A program made the position numbers and the translations under genes. Shown piece by piece: positions 1-8,318 of a stretch of DNA of 13,111 bases. Below the pieces are notes generated by a model that had not been told where the DNA came from, made no database searches, and saw nothing but the letters and a program-made list of their open reading frames with translations. This DNA comes from DATDCY01 sp031406795 [NCBI: Candidatus Rokuibacteriota bacterium] (GTDB taxonomy: Bacteria > JAUVQV01). Location of the stretch: NCBI GenBank assembly GCA_031406795.1, contig JANOHV010000110.1, positions 1 to 13,111 of the forward strand, given 5' to 3'. Positions within the stretch are counted from its first letter, which is position 1; each line of letters opens with the position of its first letter.

Positions 1-254
1 AGAGCCCCGCAGGCCATCAGAAAACTGCCGAAATACAGCGGGTTGCGGGTGTGGGCGTACGGCCCGGTCGTCGCGAGCACTTCGCGCTTGCGAATGTGGC
101 CGGCGGCCCAGGTGCGCACCGCGGCGCCGAGCGCGAAGAGCAGCGCTCCAGCGGCAATCGACGCGGGGGTCGGGCGGGCGAAGACCACGAAAGCCGCCGC
201 GAAGACCCACCCGAGGGTCACGCGCCGCTTCTGGAGGCGATCGGCGAGACTCAC
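1..254 (-). CDS. Isoprenylcysteine carboxyl methyltransferase (ICMT)-like membrane protein, partial (3' end cut)
   Basis: Only the first 84 or so residues are in the window; the gene runs off the left edge. It starts at a GTG (254-252) that overlaps the TGA of the upstream acyltransferase in a GTGA junction, which argues for translational coupling and for this start. The product begins MSLADRLQKRR, followed by two hydrophobic stretches (about residues 14-25 and 32-46). It then has the sequence RTWAAGHIRK and GPYAHTRNPLYFGSF. The G-P-Y-x-x-x-R-N-P-x-Y motif is typical of the ICMT/PEMT-like membrane methyltransferase superfamily, whose members use S-adenosylmethionine at the membrane face. Its substrate here is unknown. 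Its place at the end of a lipid A/Kdo operon suggests an envelope lipid or glycolipid role, but that is inference. The catalytic C-terminal part is not visible. Confidence 0.72.
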   Translation of the reverse strand, partial: MSLADRLQKRRVTLGWVFAAAFVVFARPTPASIAAGALLFALGAAVRTWAAGHIRKREVLATTGPYAHTRNPLYFGSFLMACGA

Positions 255-1183
255 GGCTCCCACACGGCCTCCCCCGGGTCCGGGGTACGCTTCCAGCGAT
301 CGTGAACCCAGAACCACTGCTCGGGGTACCGCCGCACGTACCCCTCGATCGCCGCGGTGTACCGCGCGGTCGAGACGCCGACGCGCGCGGCCCGGTCGCC
401 GGCCTCGGCGAAGGGGATCGGCTCGCCGATCCAGCCCCGGTGGCGGCCGTCCGCGCCGCGGGCCGAGAAGGCCGGCAACACCGGGGCGCCGCTCTTGAGC
501 GCGAGCATCGCCAGGCCGAAGTTGGCCGCCGCCGGGCGCCCGAGGAAGGGCACGAAAACCCGTTCGCTGCGCAGCGCATTCTGATCGAGGAGCATGCCGA
601 CGGCCTCCCCGCGACGCAGCAGCCGCAGGACGCCGCGCGCCGAATCCCGGGCGCTCATGGTGCGGTTGCCGGCGGCACGGCGCAACGCCTCGACGGTGGC
701 GTCGACCAGCGGGTTCGCCATCGGCCGCGCCAGGCCCGTCACCGTGACCTCCCGCGAAATCCGTGCGGCCAGCAGCTCCCAGTTGCCGCAGTGGCCGCCG
801 AGGATGAAGGCGCCGCGACCGCGCGCCAGGGCCGCGTGCAGATGTCCGGCGCCCTCCAGGTCCACGCGCTGCAGCAACTCGTCGCTGCGGCTGCCTGAGA
901 GGGAGAATTCGGCGAGGGTGCGGCCGATGTTCTCGAAGGCGGCGCGGGCGACGCGGGCCGACGCCTGCGGATCGAGCCCGAGCCCGAGCCCGATGTTGCG
1001 CGTCGCGAGACGCCGGTGCCGCCGGTCGAGCGCATGCCAGATCCGGCCGAGGCGCGCCCCGCGCTCGAGCGCTTCATCGAGGGGGCGTTCCGCGACCGAA
1101 CGGAGGAGGCTGCTGACGATGGCATGTTCGATCCGGTGCTTCAGCCGCCGCCGCGCGCCACGAGTGAGTTGAGCGTTTCCCAT
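251..1183 (-). CDS. Lysophospholipid/lipid A late acyltransferase (LpxL/HtrB family)
   Basis: A 310-residue protein of the family that transfers a secondary acyl chain onto Kdo-lipid A at the inner membrane. The family's HX4D/E catalytic motif is seen as H131-CGNW-E136, in the context FILGGHCGNWEL. A DQN motif at 200-202 is followed by FVPFLGRPAAANFG. A C-terminal PEQWFWVHDRWK block is also present; all three are characteristic of LpxL/LpxM-type enzymes. An obvious N-terminal transmembrane helix, usual in E. coli LpxL, is lacking. The ATG at 1183 lies inside lpxK and gives a 43-base overlap. The upstream sequence has only a weak Shine-Dalgarno, so a start at a CTG overlapping the lpxK stop cannot be fully excluded. 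It is the third gene of the waaA-lpxK operon and overlaps the ICMT-like gene by GTGA. Acyl-chain position and specificity cannot be read from sequence, so no symbol is given. Confidence 0.88.
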   Translation of the reverse strand: MGNAQLTRGARRRLKHRIEHAIVSSLLRSVAERPLDEALERGARLGRIWHALDRRHRRLATRNIGLGLGLDPQASARVARAAFENIGRTLAEFSLSGSRSDELLQRVDLEGAGHLHAALARGRGAFILGGHCGNWELLAARISREVTVTGLARPMANPLVDATVEALRRAAGNRTMSARDSARGVLRLLRRGEAVGMLLDQNALRSERVFVPFLGRPAAANFGLAMLALKSGAPVLPAFSARGADGRHRGWIGEPIPFAEAGDRAARVGVSTARYTAAIEGYVRRYPEQWFWVHDRWKRTPDPGEAVWEP

Positions 1184-2238
1184 AGTGTTTCGTGACCGCT
1201 GATCATAGCAAGTTTCACCTCCGCCCGATAGAGCGGCACCCCGCCGCTCCAGCCGGCCACCCGCACCGCATCCTTGGCCGTCGTCACGGCCGCAACCGCA
1301 CCGCTCGCCGCGGCGGCGCGCTGCAGGCGGGCGATCTCCCCGGCCGCATAGACATGGTGGTCCCGGAAGACCTCCTCGCCCTTGATGCGCATCCCGAGCA
1401 GCTCGAGCGTCCGCCGGAACGACCCGGGGTTGGCGATGCCGCTGAAGGCGTAGACCGCGGCGCCGGCGGGAAGTTCCACCGGGACACCGGAGCCGGCATC
1501 CCGCCAGCCGGCGAAGACAAGATCGGCCTCCGCGAGCGCGGCGCGAGGGGCGATCATCGCAACCGTCCGCCGCAGTCCGGGGAGATCGGGAGCCGAGCCG
1601 ACCCGGTTGAGCATGACGAACCCGGCCCGCGCCGCCGCGGCCGGCGCTTCGCGCAGCGGGCCGGCAGGGAGCTGGTACCCGTTGCCCAGGCCGCGCGAGG
1701 CATCGATGACCAGGATATCGAGCTCGCGCGCGAGGCGCCGATGCTGGAATGCGTCGTCCGCCACGACCACGGTCGCGCCGCAGGAGCCCACGGCGAGCAG
1801 GCCCGCCGCGTAGCGGTCGCGACCGACGATCACGGGGACGTCCGGGTAGCGCGCGGCCAGCAGCGCCGGCTCGTCGCCGAACCGCCGGGCCGCCGCCGGG
1901 CCGCCGCCGCTCGTGACACGCTCCGGCCCGCGCGCGCTGCCGCCGTACCCGCGGGAAACCACGGCCGGACGCGCGCCGAGGGCGGCCAGCTGATCAACCA
2001 GCCAGGCAACCAGCGGCGTCTTGCCGGTGCCGCCGACGCTGAGATTGCCGACACTGACGCAGGGCACCGGGAGGCGCCGCGCGGCGAGCACTCCCCGCTC
2101 GTACGCGCCGGCCCGCCCGCGGGCTGCCAGCGCGTGCAGCGCCGCCGCCGCCCGCAGCAGCGCCGGGGGCGGCGCGCCCGCAGATCCGGGGGCGGGATAC
2201 CAGATGCGCTCGAGCCGGGAGGCGAGCTGCCCGATCAC
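1141..2238 (-). CDS. lpxK: Tetraacyldisaccharide 4'-kinase LpxK
   Basis: A 365-residue protein that uses ATP to phosphorylate the 4' position of the tetraacyldisaccharide-1-phosphate lipid A precursor at the inner membrane. The P-loop GNLSVGGTGKTP is at 64-75, SRGYGG at about 95-100, GDEP at 121-124, and the Walker-B-like block DDAFQHRRL at 161-169. All are LpxK signatures, and the length is near the family norm of about 330-365. I chose GTG at 2238 because it overlaps the waaA TGA (GTGA), and because the residues after it (IGQLASRLERIWYP) resemble LpxK N-termini. The open frame upstream of it is only a shadow of waaA. An N-terminal hydrophobic anchor is weak, with an Ala/Leu-rich stretch at 26-40. 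The waaA-lpxK pairing is a common arrangement in Gram-negatives. Confidence 0.95.
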   Translation of the reverse strand: MIGQLASRLERIWYPAPGSAGAPPPALLRAAAALHALAARGRAGAYERGVLAARRLPVPCVSVGNLSVGGTGKTPLVAWLVDQLAALGARPAVVSRGYGGSARGPERVTSGGGPAAARRFGDEPALLAARYPDVPVIVGRDRYAAGLLAVGSCGATVVVADDAFQHRRLARELDILVIDASRGLGNGYQLPAGPLREAPAAAARAGFVMLNRVGSAPDLPGLRRTVAMIAPRAALAEADLVFAGWRDAGSGVPVELPAGAAVYAFSGIANPGSFRRTLELLGMRIKGEEVFRDHHVYAAGEIARLQRAAAASGAVAAVTTAKDAVRVAGWSGGVPLYRAEVKLAMISGHETLWETLNSLVARGGG

Positions 2239-3548
2239 GACGCGCGCCCCGGCCCGTCGAGAATCTCGAGCGCGGCGCCGGCGACCGCTTCGACCGCACC
2301 CGAAAACGTCGCGGCGACCGCGAGGGCGCGGCTGCCGGCGGCGACGCGGGCAGCGTCGGCGAAAAGCAGCGCCCGGCAGCGCTCGAAGATCGCGCCGGCA
2401 TCGTGCGCCTGGAAGCCGCCGCCCGCAGCCAGCAGCGCGCGGCCCTCGTCCTCGACATGCCGGATGTCCGGACCGAAGATGACCGGCACGCCGTGGTACG
2501 CCGGTTCGAGCAGGTTGTGCCCGCCGTGATCGCCCCAGGTGCCGCCGACGAGGGCGACGGCCGCCGCCGCGTAGAAGTCGGCGAGTTCGCCGAGCGTATC
2601 GAGCACCACGATCTGGGTCCCGGGGCCGATTGCCCGCTGCGACGCGCTCCAGCGAACCCAGGCGCCCGGCCAGTCGCCGAGCCGTTCGAAGCCGAAGCGC
2701 TCGGGGTGGCGCGGGGCGAGCACGAGCAGCAGCCCGGGATCCAGCGCGCGCAGGCGCCGAAACGCCGCGAGCACGAGATCGCTCTCGCCGCCGCGCACGC
2801 TGCCGGCGACGAGCACCGCGCGCCCGGCGGCGACGCCGAGGCGCTCGCGAATCGCGGCTTGACGGCGCACGCCGGCCAGGTCGCCGCCGTGCCGCCGGGC
2901 ATGCTTGAGGTTCCCCGCGACACGGACCCGGGCTGCGGGAAGCCCGAGCTGCCGGTACCGCCGGGCGTCGTCGGCGGTCCGCACCAGCGCCAGCGTGACC
3001 GCCTCGAGAACCGGGCGCAGCGCGCGCCGCAGCAGCCGGTAGCGTCCGAAGCTGCGCGGCGAGATACGGCCGTTGGCGATCAGCACCGGCACCCGGGCGC
3101 GCCGCAGCGCGGTCAGCAGCACCGGCCACAACTCGGTTTCAAGGAGGATAAACAGCGCCGGGCGCTCGCGCCGAATCACCCCTCCCGGGATCCAGCCCCA
3201 GTCGAGCGGCAGCAGCAGGCAGCGCACGCGCGGTTCGCCCTCCGCCAGCGTCCGCGCGGCGACCCGGCGGCCGCTCGCCGTGAACGTCGAGACGAGAATG
3301 CGCGCCCGCGGGCGCCGGCGAAGCAGCTCGCCGACCAGCGGGGCCGCCGCCCGGACCTCGCCGACCGAGGCCGCGTGAATCCAGATCGTCTCGTCGGCCC
3401 CGGCGCCACCGGCGATCGGCCACCAGTCGGCGGGCACGCGCCCGAGGCGCTCCGCCAGTCCCTGGCGCAGGGCCGGAACGAAAAGCGCGAGCAGGCCGAG
3501 GACCAGGGCTGCGACCGCGCCGAAGGCGTTGTAGATGACCAGTTGCAT
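2235..3548 (-). CDS. waaA: 3-deoxy-D-manno-octulosonic acid (Kdo) transferase WaaA/KdtA
   Basis: A 437-residue GT-B glycosyltransferase that adds Kdo from CMP-Kdo to lipid IVA on the cytoplasmic face of the inner membrane. An N-terminal hydrophobic anchor spans residues 4-26. Family motifs follow in order: IHAASVGE (57-64, holding the conserved acidic residue), LLETELWP (135-142), ANGRIS (158-163), GNLKH (212-216), APRHPERF (278-285), VLDTLGEL (315-322) and GGTWGDHGGHNLLEP (335-349). The length is close to the usual 420-430. Motifs continue unbroken from the first ATG, at 3548. The next gene, lpxK, overlaps by four bases. A perfect TATAAT lies only 9 bases upstream of the ATG, so the mRNA may have almost no leader. 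Whether one or two Kdo residues are added cannot be told from sequence. Confidence 0.95.
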   Translation of the reverse strand: MQLVIYNAFGAVAALVLGLLALFVPALRQGLAERLGRVPADWWPIAGGAGADETIWIHAASVGEVRAAAPLVGELLRRRPRARILVSTFTASGRRVAARTLAEGEPRVRCLLLPLDWGWIPGGVIRRERPALFILLETELWPVLLTALRRARVPVLIANGRISPRSFGRYRLLRRALRPVLEAVTLALVRTADDARRYRQLGLPAARVRVAGNLKHARRHGGDLAGVRRQAAIRERLGVAAGRAVLVAGSVRGGESDLVLAAFRRLRALDPGLLLVLAPRHPERFGFERLGDWPGAWVRWSASQRAIGPGTQIVVLDTLGELADFYAAAAVALVGGTWGDHGGHNLLEPAYHGVPVIFGPDIRHVEDEGRALLAAGGGFQAHDAGAIFERCRALLFADAARVAAGSRALAVAATFSGAVEAVAGAALEILDGPGRAS

Positions 3549-3557
3549 AGACTATCT

Positions 3558-3563
3558 ATTATA
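3558..3563 (-). promoter_or_regulatory. Probable -10 element of the waaA operon promoter
   Basis: Read on the minus strand this is a perfect TATAAT, nine bases upstream of the waaA ATG (3548). No good -35 lies at 16-18 bases; a TTGACT at 3593-3588 is 24 bases away, which is too far. If the box is used, transcription would start at about 3551, leaving a leader of only about 3 bases. No purine-rich ribosome-binding sequence lies between the box and the ATG, which is consistent with a leaderless message. The call rests on one perfect hexamer in a GC-rich background plus its position in the only gap upstream of the operon. Confidence 0.5.
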
Positions 3564-3675
3564 CCCGCTGAGGTTGCGAAACGTTCGAGTCAAGCAACGC
3601 TTGCAGCGAGCAGCGCGGTCCGGCAGGAGCCACAACACCCGAAAAGCAAGACCAGGCAACGAACCTGCCGCATTG

Positions 3676-3696
3676 ATCCGCGCGTTACGCGCGGAT
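3676..3696. repeat. Perfect inverted repeat in the divergent waaA / kinase intergenic region
   Basis: ATCCGCGCG, then loop TTA, then CGCGCGGAT: a perfect 9-bp stem with a 3-base loop, 20 bases upstream of the -35 box of the kinase promoter. No T-tract follows on either strand, and no gene ends nearby, so it is not a typical terminator. It could be an operator for either divergent gene or a structured element. The rest of the 3549-3800 gap holds the two promoters and nothing else I recognise. Confidence 0.4.
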
Positions 3697-3715
3697 TTGG
3701 GTTCGATCGGCGTGA

Positions 3716-3743
3716 TTGACACCCCGAGGTCGCGTGTTACCAT
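3716..3743 (+). promoter_or_regulatory. Sigma-70-type promoter for the histidine kinase operon
   Basis: A perfect -35 TTGACA (3716-3721), a 16-base spacer and a TACCAT -10 (3738-3743, four of six matches). The -10 is preceded by TGT, giving an extended -10 (TGn). Predicted transcription start is near 3750, giving a leader of about 50 bases to the ATG at 3801. This suggests that the sensor system is made constitutively by the housekeeping polymerase. Confidence 0.6.
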
Positions 3744-3800
3744 TGCCCCCGTCTCACGGACGAAAGAGGGCGTTAACCCCGCCGCCAGGCTCAGGAGACA

Positions 3801-5463
3801 ATGACGAAGACAGCCTCCAAGGGTGCTCCGGACAGGAAGCGGGCCCCGTCCCGCTACAGCCTGCGCGTTCGACTCGGGATGACCCTGGCGCTCGCCATCG
3901 CCGGGGCCTCGATTGCTTTCGCGTTCCTGATCATCGCGCACAGCCGCAATGAGGTGCTCGCCCAGACCATCCTGCAGAACCAGCAGACGGCCGAGGTCAT
4001 CCGTCGCAGCACCCGCTACGCCATGCTGCAGAACCACCGCGAGCAGGTGGTGCAGATCATCGAGGCGGTGAGCCGCACCCGCAGCATCGAGAAGATCCGC
4101 ATCTTCGACCGGGAGGGCGAAATCATCACCTCGACGCAGCCGGGCGAGATCGGCACCCGCGTCGACAAGAGCGCCGAGGCCTGCTATCACTGCCACGCGG
4201 CCGGCCGGCCGCTGCAGCAGATTCCCGGAACGGACCGGCACCGCATCTACCGCTCGCCCAGCGGGCACCGGATCCTCGGCACGATCGACGTCATCCGCAA
4301 CGAGCCGGCCTGTTCGAACGCGGCGTGCCACGCGCACCCCGCCACGGTCACCGTGCTCGGCGTACTCGACATCGCCTACTCGCTCGACGCCCTGGACGCC
4401 AGCGAGCGCAGCGACATCCTGGCCGTAGTCGGGATCGCCTTTGGCCTGGGGCTCGCGATCTTCCTGACGGTGACGCTGCTGGTCAGCCGCCTGGTCTACC
4501 AGCCCCTCGGCGACCTCGAGGCCGGCGCACGGCTCGTCTCCGCCGGCGATCGGGAGCACCTGATCCCGGTGCGCCGCCCCGACGAGATCGGCCACCTCGC
4601 CGATTCGTTCAACCGGATGACCCTCGCGCTGAAGAATTCGGAACGCGACCTCGCCGAGTGGGCCCACACCCTGGAGCAGAAAGTCGCCGAGAAGACGGCC
4701 GAACTGCGGGTCGCCGAGGGCAAGACCGTCCAGGCCGAGAAGCTATCTTCGGTCGGGTTGCTCGCCGCGGGGATCGCCCACGAAATCAACAACCCGCTCA
4801 CCGGCGTATTGACCTTCGCCCACCTGGTGCGCGTCAAGCTCCCCGAGGGGAGCGCCGAGGCCGAGGACATGGACATCATCATCCGCGAGACCAAGCGCTG
4901 CGCGGCCATCATCCGCCGGCTGCTGGACTTCGCGCGAGAGAAGAAACCCGAGATCGTCAGCGGCGACCTCAACGCCGTGGTCCGCGAGACCGTCCAGTTC
5001 GTCGAGCACCAGGCCGGCTTCCAGAACGTCGCCTTCGCGGCCGAGCTCGACCCCGAACTGCCGCCGATCTTCATGGACCCGAACCAGCTCAAGCAGGTGA
5101 TCATGAACCTGCTCGTCAACGCCCGGGACGCGATGAACGGTCGCGGTCGGCTCGCCGTGCGCTCGCGCCGCTCCCCGAGCCTGGTCTCGCCGGGAGCCGG
5201 CCGCCGCGCGGTTCCCGCGGTCGAACTGACGTTCACGGACACCGGCTGCGGCATCCCGGCGGAGGACCTGCCGAAGATCTTCGACCCGTTCTTCACGTCG
5301 AAGGAGCCGGGCAAGGGCGTCGGGCTGGGGCTGTCGGTCGGCTACAGCATCGTCAATGCGCACGGTGGAACGATCGACGTCGAGAGCGAGTTCGGCCGCG
5401 GCACGACATTCCGCATCGTACTGCCCGTGGAGGGCGTGTCGCCCGAGGGCGCAAAGGAGACCC

Positions 5464-5489
<26 letters not shown>
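3801..5489 (+). CDS. Membrane histidine kinase with periplasmic diheme-c sensor region
   Basis: A 562-residue kinase. TM1 is at about residues 23-45, and a periplasmic region of about 160 residues follows to TM2 (about 206-229). HAMP spans about 230-283 and a short coiled coil about 284-312. HisKA has phospho-acceptor H327 in GIAHEINNPL. The ATPase domain has N-box N440, G1 DTGCGIP (480-486), F-box FDPFF (494-498) and G2 GVGLGLS (506-512), so the kinase looks complete. The periplasmic part has a standard heme-c site, C128-YH-C131-H132. It also has a longer-spaced one, C171-SNAA-C176-H177 (CX4CH, a spacing known in cytochrome c3-type proteins). Two covalently bound hemes are therefore likely; redox potential, gas or another ligand is the probable signal (inference). 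An AGGAG at 3793-3797 precedes the ATG. The next gene begins inside its 3' end, so the two are cotranscribed. Its target is most likely the adjacent NtrC-type regulator. Confidence 0.9.
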
Positions 5490-6885
<1,396 letters not shown>

Positions 6886-6903
6886 CACGCCCAGGGAGAA
6901 GGG

Positions 6904-7434
6904 ATGATTCGAAAAGAAACCGCCAAAGACTTCCGGGACATTCGAGAGCTGCATGACCGGGTCTTCTCCGGCCCCACCGAAGGGTCAATTGTCGATGGCA
7001 TCCGAAAAGGAAATCCCGATGCGTTGTCGCTGGTCGCCGTGGTCAACGACAGGATCGTCGGCCACATCTTCTTCTCTCCCGTCGCGATCGGCGGTCTCGA
7101 CGCGATACCGGCGATGGGCCTGGGGCCGATGGCAGTCCTGCCGGAGCACCAGAAGCAGGGGATCGGCGCGGCACTGGTCACGCGAGGCATCCAACTGCTT
7201 CAAGAATCCGGCTGCGCCATGGTCTTCGTCCTCGGGCACGCCGGGTACTATCCTCGATTCGGCTTCTCCCCCGCGAGCAGACACGGTTTCACCTGCCAAT
7301 GGGATGGTGCCCCCGATGACGCATTCATGGTCAAGTTCCTGAGAAAGGAGTACGACGGCGTTGTCGGCGGCACGGTTGAATACTTGCCTGAATTCAACGA
7401 GGCCGTCGAGCGGGCGGCGGGCCAGGCGTCGTAG
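6904..7434 (+). CDS. GNAT-family N-acetyltransferase, YhbS-like
   Basis: A 176-residue GNAT protein. The acetyl-CoA-binding motif A is GLGPMAVLPEHQKQGIGAAL (72-91), with the Q-x-x-G-x-G type pyrophosphate loop at 83-88. The segment GHAGYYPRFGFSPA (111-124) is characteristic of the COG3153/YhbS group, whose substrates are mostly unknown. The start ATG follows GGGAGAAGGG, 18 bases after the upstream regulator gene ends, so readthrough from the kinase/regulator operon is likely. By eye its third codon positions are less GC-rich than those of neighbouring genes, compatible with a different origin; this was not computed. The substrate cannot be predicted. A link to the following metalloid-type methyltransferase is possible but unproven. 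Confidence 0.85.
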   Translation: MIRKETAKDFRDIRELHDRVFSGPTEGSIVDGIRKGNPDALSLVAVVNDRIVGHIFFSPVAIGGLDAIPAMGLGPMAVLPEHQKQGIGAALVTRGIQLLQESGCAMVFVLGHAGYYPRFGFSPASRHGFTCQWDGAPDDAFMVKFLRKEYDGVVGGTVEYLPEFNEAVERAAGQAS

Positions 7435-7441
7435 CCGGCCC

Positions 7442-7457
7442 CGATGCCGCAGCATCG
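7442..7457 (+). repeat. Short hairpin between the acetyltransferase and methyltransferase genes
   Basis: CGATGC, loop CGCA, GCATCG: a perfect 6-bp stem, 7 bases after the acetyltransferase stop. No T-tract follows, so it is at best a weak pause or an mRNA-stability element. The remaining gap to the methyltransferase start holds its strong ribosome-binding sequence, purine-rich from about 7488 to 7500. Confidence 0.25.
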
Positions 7458-7503
7458 CCCCGGCATGAGGGTGCGAGCAGGGACAGAGAAGGAGGAGGAG
7501 CCG

Positions 7504-8247
7504 ATGAAAGCCGGATGCGAGCACGAGAAGATTCGCGGCGCCGTCCAGAAGCGTTACGCCGAAATAGCCGGAGGTGCCGTCGGCAAGTTTGCCTATGCGA
7601 CCGGGCTTGAAGGGGCGCATGCCCTGAACTACGACCCCGCCGTTCTTTCGCTCATACCGCCCGACCTGATGAAGTCATTCTGCGGCGTCGGCAACCCCTT
7701 CCTGGCCGGACCGCTGGGCGAGGGTGAATCCCTGCTCGATGTCGGCTGCGGTGCGGGTATCGATCTGATCGTCGCCAGTCACTCGATCGGCAGCACCGGC
7801 CGGCTCTGTGGCATCGACATCACGCCGGAGATGCTGAGAATCGCACGGGAGAACGCGGCCGCCGTGGGCCTGCACAACGTCGATCTGCGGGAAGGGAGTG
7901 CCGAGGCCATCCCCCATGAAGCCCACTCTTTTGACGTCGTCATCTCGAACGGTGTGCTGAACCTGTCCACCGAGAAGGAACGCGCCTTCCGGGAGATATT
8001 CCGAGTGCTGGTCCCCGGGGGGCGGCTTCAGTTCGCGGACATCGTTTTCGAGGGTGAACAGGCGCGGGAGGCGCCCTGCACCCTCGCGGCCTGGTCCGAC
8101 TGAATCGGCGGGGCGATCCCCGTGCGGGATCTCCTGGACATGATCGGGCGGGCCGGATTTCAGGACGTCGAGTTCCTCGGCAGGACACCGGTTTCCACTT
8201 CCCGCCAGACCCATGGCGCGACTTTCCGCGCCCGGAAACCGGGGTAG
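7504..8247 (+). CDS. ArsM-like SAM-dependent methyltransferase, probable selenoprotein (in-frame UGA = Sec200)
   Basis: Class I SAM methyltransferase of the ArsM/UbiE group. ATG 7504 follows a strong GGAGGAGGAG. Seen in order: FCGVGNPF (59-66, comparable to the GCGNP region of arsenite methyltransferases), motif I LLDVGCGAG (77-85), ITPEMLRIAREN (106-117), DVVISNGVLNLS (144-155) and VPGGRLQFADIV (170-181). The frame then meets TGA at 8101-8103 after AAWSD. It continues as IGGAIPVRDLLDMIGRAGFQ and on to TAG at 8245-8247, with GC-rich third positions. In ArsM proteins this place reads roughly C-x-G-A-L, and the cysteine binds As(III). The UGA therefore replaces a functional Cys, and residue 200 is probably selenocysteine. 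A hairpin with SECIS geometry follows. The full length is 247 residues; stopping at UGA would remove the conserved end. Substrate (arsenic, selenium or other) is not known. A recent nonsense mutation is the alternative. Confidence 0.8.
8101..8131 (+). promoter_or_regulatory. Candidate bacterial SECIS element: UGA codon plus downstream hairpin
   Basis: The UGA is 8101-8103. GATCCC (8115-8120) and GGGATC (8126-8131) form a perfect 6-bp stem around the loop CGTGC (8121-8125). The apical loop lies 18-22 bases after the UGA, essentially where it lies in E. coli fdhF, and has a G at its second position. These fit the published bacterial SECIS pattern: stem-loop just inside the coding region, apical loop about 16-37 bases past UGA, and a G among the first two loop bases. 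A competing 4-bp GGGG/CCCC hairpin (8110-8121) also exists. SelB recognition cannot be tested from sequence alone. Confidence 0.65.
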
Positions 8248-8260
8248 CGACCGGGACCGC

Positions 8261-8291
8261 GGGCTCGCCGCCACCTCCGGGCGGCGAACCC
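8261..8291. terminator. Convergent intergenic hairpin, possible bidirectional terminator
   Basis: GGGCTCGCCGCC, a 7-base loop, GGCGGCGAACCC: a 12-bp stem with one C-A mismatch at its fourth pair. It lies between the methyltransferase stop (8247) and the stop of the convergent response regulator gene (8319). No T-tract follows on either strand, so intrinsic termination would be weak. Position and symmetry are the main support. Confidence 0.45.
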
Positions 8292-8318
8292 GTTGGGAGA
8301 TGCAGCCGGACCTTGCCC

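Noticed and set aside
1142-1144. CTG as the start of the acyltransferase, overlapping the lpxK stop as CTGA
   Set aside because: CTG starts are rare and an ATG is available 13 codons upstream; it is kept only as a minor alternative.
1141-3129. A 662-codon open frame read as one long fused protein upstream of lpxK
   Set aside because: Its first half lies over waaA in another frame and has Arg/Ala-rich shadow composition; real LpxK sequence begins at the GTG at 2238.
3654-3669. Sigma-54-like sequence AGGCAACGAACCTGCC upstream of the kinase gene
   Set aside because: It has the GG-N10-GC spacing but mismatches in both conserved blocks; the TTGACA/extended -10 promoter nearby is much better.
3676-3715. 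tRNA-like T-loop GGTTCGATC after a hairpin in the divergent gap
   Set aside because: The bases around TTCGATC do not form a T-stem, and no acceptor, D or anticodon arm can be built.
2403-3719. Long plus-strand open frames opposite waaA, lpxK and the acyltransferase
   Set aside because: They are typical GC-rich antisense shadows with no family motifs; the minus-strand genes carry full motif sets.
7504-8103. Reading the methyltransferase as a normal 199-residue protein ending at TGA 8103
   Set aside because: The conserved methyltransferase C-terminus follows in the same frame, the UGA replaces a family cysteine, and a SECIS-like hairpin follows. A recent nonsense mutation remains possible but explains less.
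8110-8121. GGGG-CGAT-CCCC hairpin as the SECIS element
   Set aside because: Its loop lies only 11-14 bases after the UGA, closer than known bacterial SECIS loops, and its stem is only 4 bp.
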